DNA of 58,592 nucleotides from an uncultured Eubacteriales bacterium. GTDB taxonomy: Bacteria; Bacillota; Clostridia; Oscillospirales; Oscillospiraceae. The stretch is taken from contig URAL01000005.1 in assembly GCA_900545805.1 (NCBI GenBank), forward strand, positions 1 to 58,592. The letters run 5' to 3'. Shown here piece after piece: positions 57,954 through 58,592 of this stretch; position 1 is the stretch's first letter, and every line of letters begins with the position of its first letter. Under the pieces are notes generated by a model, which was not told where the DNA came from, did no database searches, and saw only the letters and a list, made by a program, of their open reading frames with translations. Both the position numbers and the translations under genes were made by a program.

Positions 57954-58176
57954 AGTAGGTTCCTCCTCTTATTACTCTTGTTTTCTTTGCAGATTTCTTG
58001 CTCTGATTATTATAGTCCAAACATTGGCTCTAAGCAATAGATATCTCGTTTTTTGTGTACAAAATTGCTCATATGAGGATAAATGTACGGCGCGGAATTT
58101 ACGGAAAACCATAATTTTTTTAAAATAAGTATTGCAATCGGTCTGTAATTGTGTTAATATAATCGGGCGTTGGAAA

Positions 58177-58253
58177 TCCGGGTGTAGCGCAGATGGTAGC
58201 GCGCTTGAATGGGGTTCAAGAGGCCGCTGGTTCAACTCCAGTCACTCGGACCA
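58177..58253 (+). tRNA. tRNA-Pro (anticodon GGG)
   Basis: The acceptor arms TCCGGGT and ACTCGGA (one G-T pair) are followed by an encoded CCA. The anticodon stem CTTGA/TCAAG holds the loop ATGGGGT, giving anticodon GGG. The T arm is CTGG-TTCAACT-CCAG. It reads CCC and CCU codons. A duplicate of its 3' half lies at 58370-58401. Confidence 0.92.
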
Positions 58254-58256
58254 ATG

Positions 58257-58290
58257 AAAACAGTCATCACAGAGTGATGGCTGTTTTTTT
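58257..58290 (+). terminator. Terminator after tRNA-Pro
   Basis: AACAGTCATCAC, AGA, GTGATGGCTGTT, T run. The closing bases of the window (58565-58592) begin a second, similar hairpin. Confidence 0.82.
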
Positions 58291-58308
58291 GCATGCTTAC
58301 AGCACTTG

Positions 58309-58329
58309 AACCGGCGGCCTCTTGCAAAT
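58309..58329 (-). repeat. Inverted fragment of tRNA-Pro
   Basis: Read on the minus strand this 21-nt stretch matches the tRNA from the end of the anticodon arm into the T arm with two or so differences. Confidence 0.5.
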
Positions 58330-58369
58330 TAAATCCGCCGCTCGGCCTGCCGAACGCGCAGCGTCGGCC

Positions 58370-58401
58370 GGCCGCTGGTTCAACTCCAGTCACTCGGACC
58401 A
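58370..58401 (+). repeat. Direct duplication of the 3' half of tRNA-Pro (att-like)
   Basis: 32 nt identical to 58222-58253, including the whole T arm, the 3' acceptor strand and CCA. Such duplications arise when an element integrates into a tRNA gene and restores it. Confidence 0.75.
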
Positions 58402-58402
58402 C

Positions 58403-58440
58403 GTCGGAGCAAGCTTTGTATCGCTTGCTCCGACTTATTT
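58403..58440 (+). terminator. Terminator after the tRNA duplicate
   Basis: GTCGGAGCAAGC, TTTGTATC, GCTTGCTCCGAC, T-rich tail. 58441-58560 shows nothing recognisable. Confidence 0.75.
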
Positions 58441-58592
58441 TATAAGTCAGAGCGCACTCACGCCGCTGCTCCTCCTTTCCAAACCGAACCCGCTGCGCTG
58501 GGCTTCGATTTGGTATGGCCTAAGTCGGTAGTCTGAAATCCTATAATTACATTCCGCACCATCAAAAACAGTCATCACAGAGTGGTGACTGT

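Noticed and set aside
1..58592. CRISPR array, restriction-modification or toxin-antitoxin system with recognised families
   Set aside because: No regularly spaced repeats, Cas, methylase or nuclease genes were found. The XRE/small-protein pairs are not assigned as toxin-antitoxin because neither small protein resembles a known toxin.

Overview
The window reads as chromosomal DNA of a strictly anaerobic, spore-forming, vitamin-scavenging Clostridia member, most like Oscillospiraceae or a neighbouring gut family. This is inferred from gene content and moderately high GC coding sequence, not from a marker search. Evidence: sporulation genes (spoIIR, spo0A, a PdaB-like deacetylase); a flavodiiron protein with fused rubredoxins for O2/NO detoxification; the MEP isoprenoid pathway (ispE); a Trp T-box and a TPP riboswitch; and three ECF-type S components (pantothenate, queuosine precursor, thiamine) without an energy module in view.

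Layout. 1-8548: transporter/metallo-hydrolase pair, apgM-ispE, spoIIR, GH13 glucosidase with a PNPOx-like protein, and a pantothenate uptake plus coaX operon. 8549-17079: a large imperfect palindrome, a cysteine desulfidase-family protein, pssA, the flavodiiron protein divergent from a Crp/Fnr regulator whose operon also holds DegV and a nucleotidyltransferase, and a coiled-coil membrane protein. 17257-21125: M29 peptidase, membrane protein and a leucine-rich-repeat membrane protein. 21211-25471: hpf, then prmA and rsmE separated by an AT-rich accessory insert with its own XRE repressor. 25460-33010: an accessory zone with two divergent XRE/small-protein cassettes, a MITE-like repeat family, a recombinase-transporter chimera, spo0A, an aspartokinase and several regulators.

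33059-39508: two divergent TrpX-type ABC importers. The leftward one is under a T-box whose specifier reads UGG (Trp). The rightward one is preceded by a Tyr/Phe-rich leader peptide and an attenuator-like terminator. 39556-42632: a small membrane protein behind a consensus promoter whose 17-nt spacer contains nine consecutive G, then an SLH-anchored phosphoesterase. 42782-44804: queH-queT, TPP riboswitch-thiT and an unexplained structured intergenic region. 44946-48036: rpmH-rnpA-yidD-yidC-jag-acpP. 48037-48622: composite repeats. 48623-55102: a leftward cell-envelope cluster (FHA-SEDS fusion, PBP, ABC-F, YdcF, deacetylase). 55213-57367: NusG-II, Gx, Mrp and NifX-like genes. The right end has a tRNA-Pro with a duplicated 3' half, as expected at an integration-site scar.

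The best candidates for undescribed biology are the paired aromatic amino-acid importers with two different RNA switches, the poly-G promoter, the XRE/small-protein cassettes next to MITE-like repeats, the FHA-SEDS fusion, and a Spo0A with an altered receiver active site.
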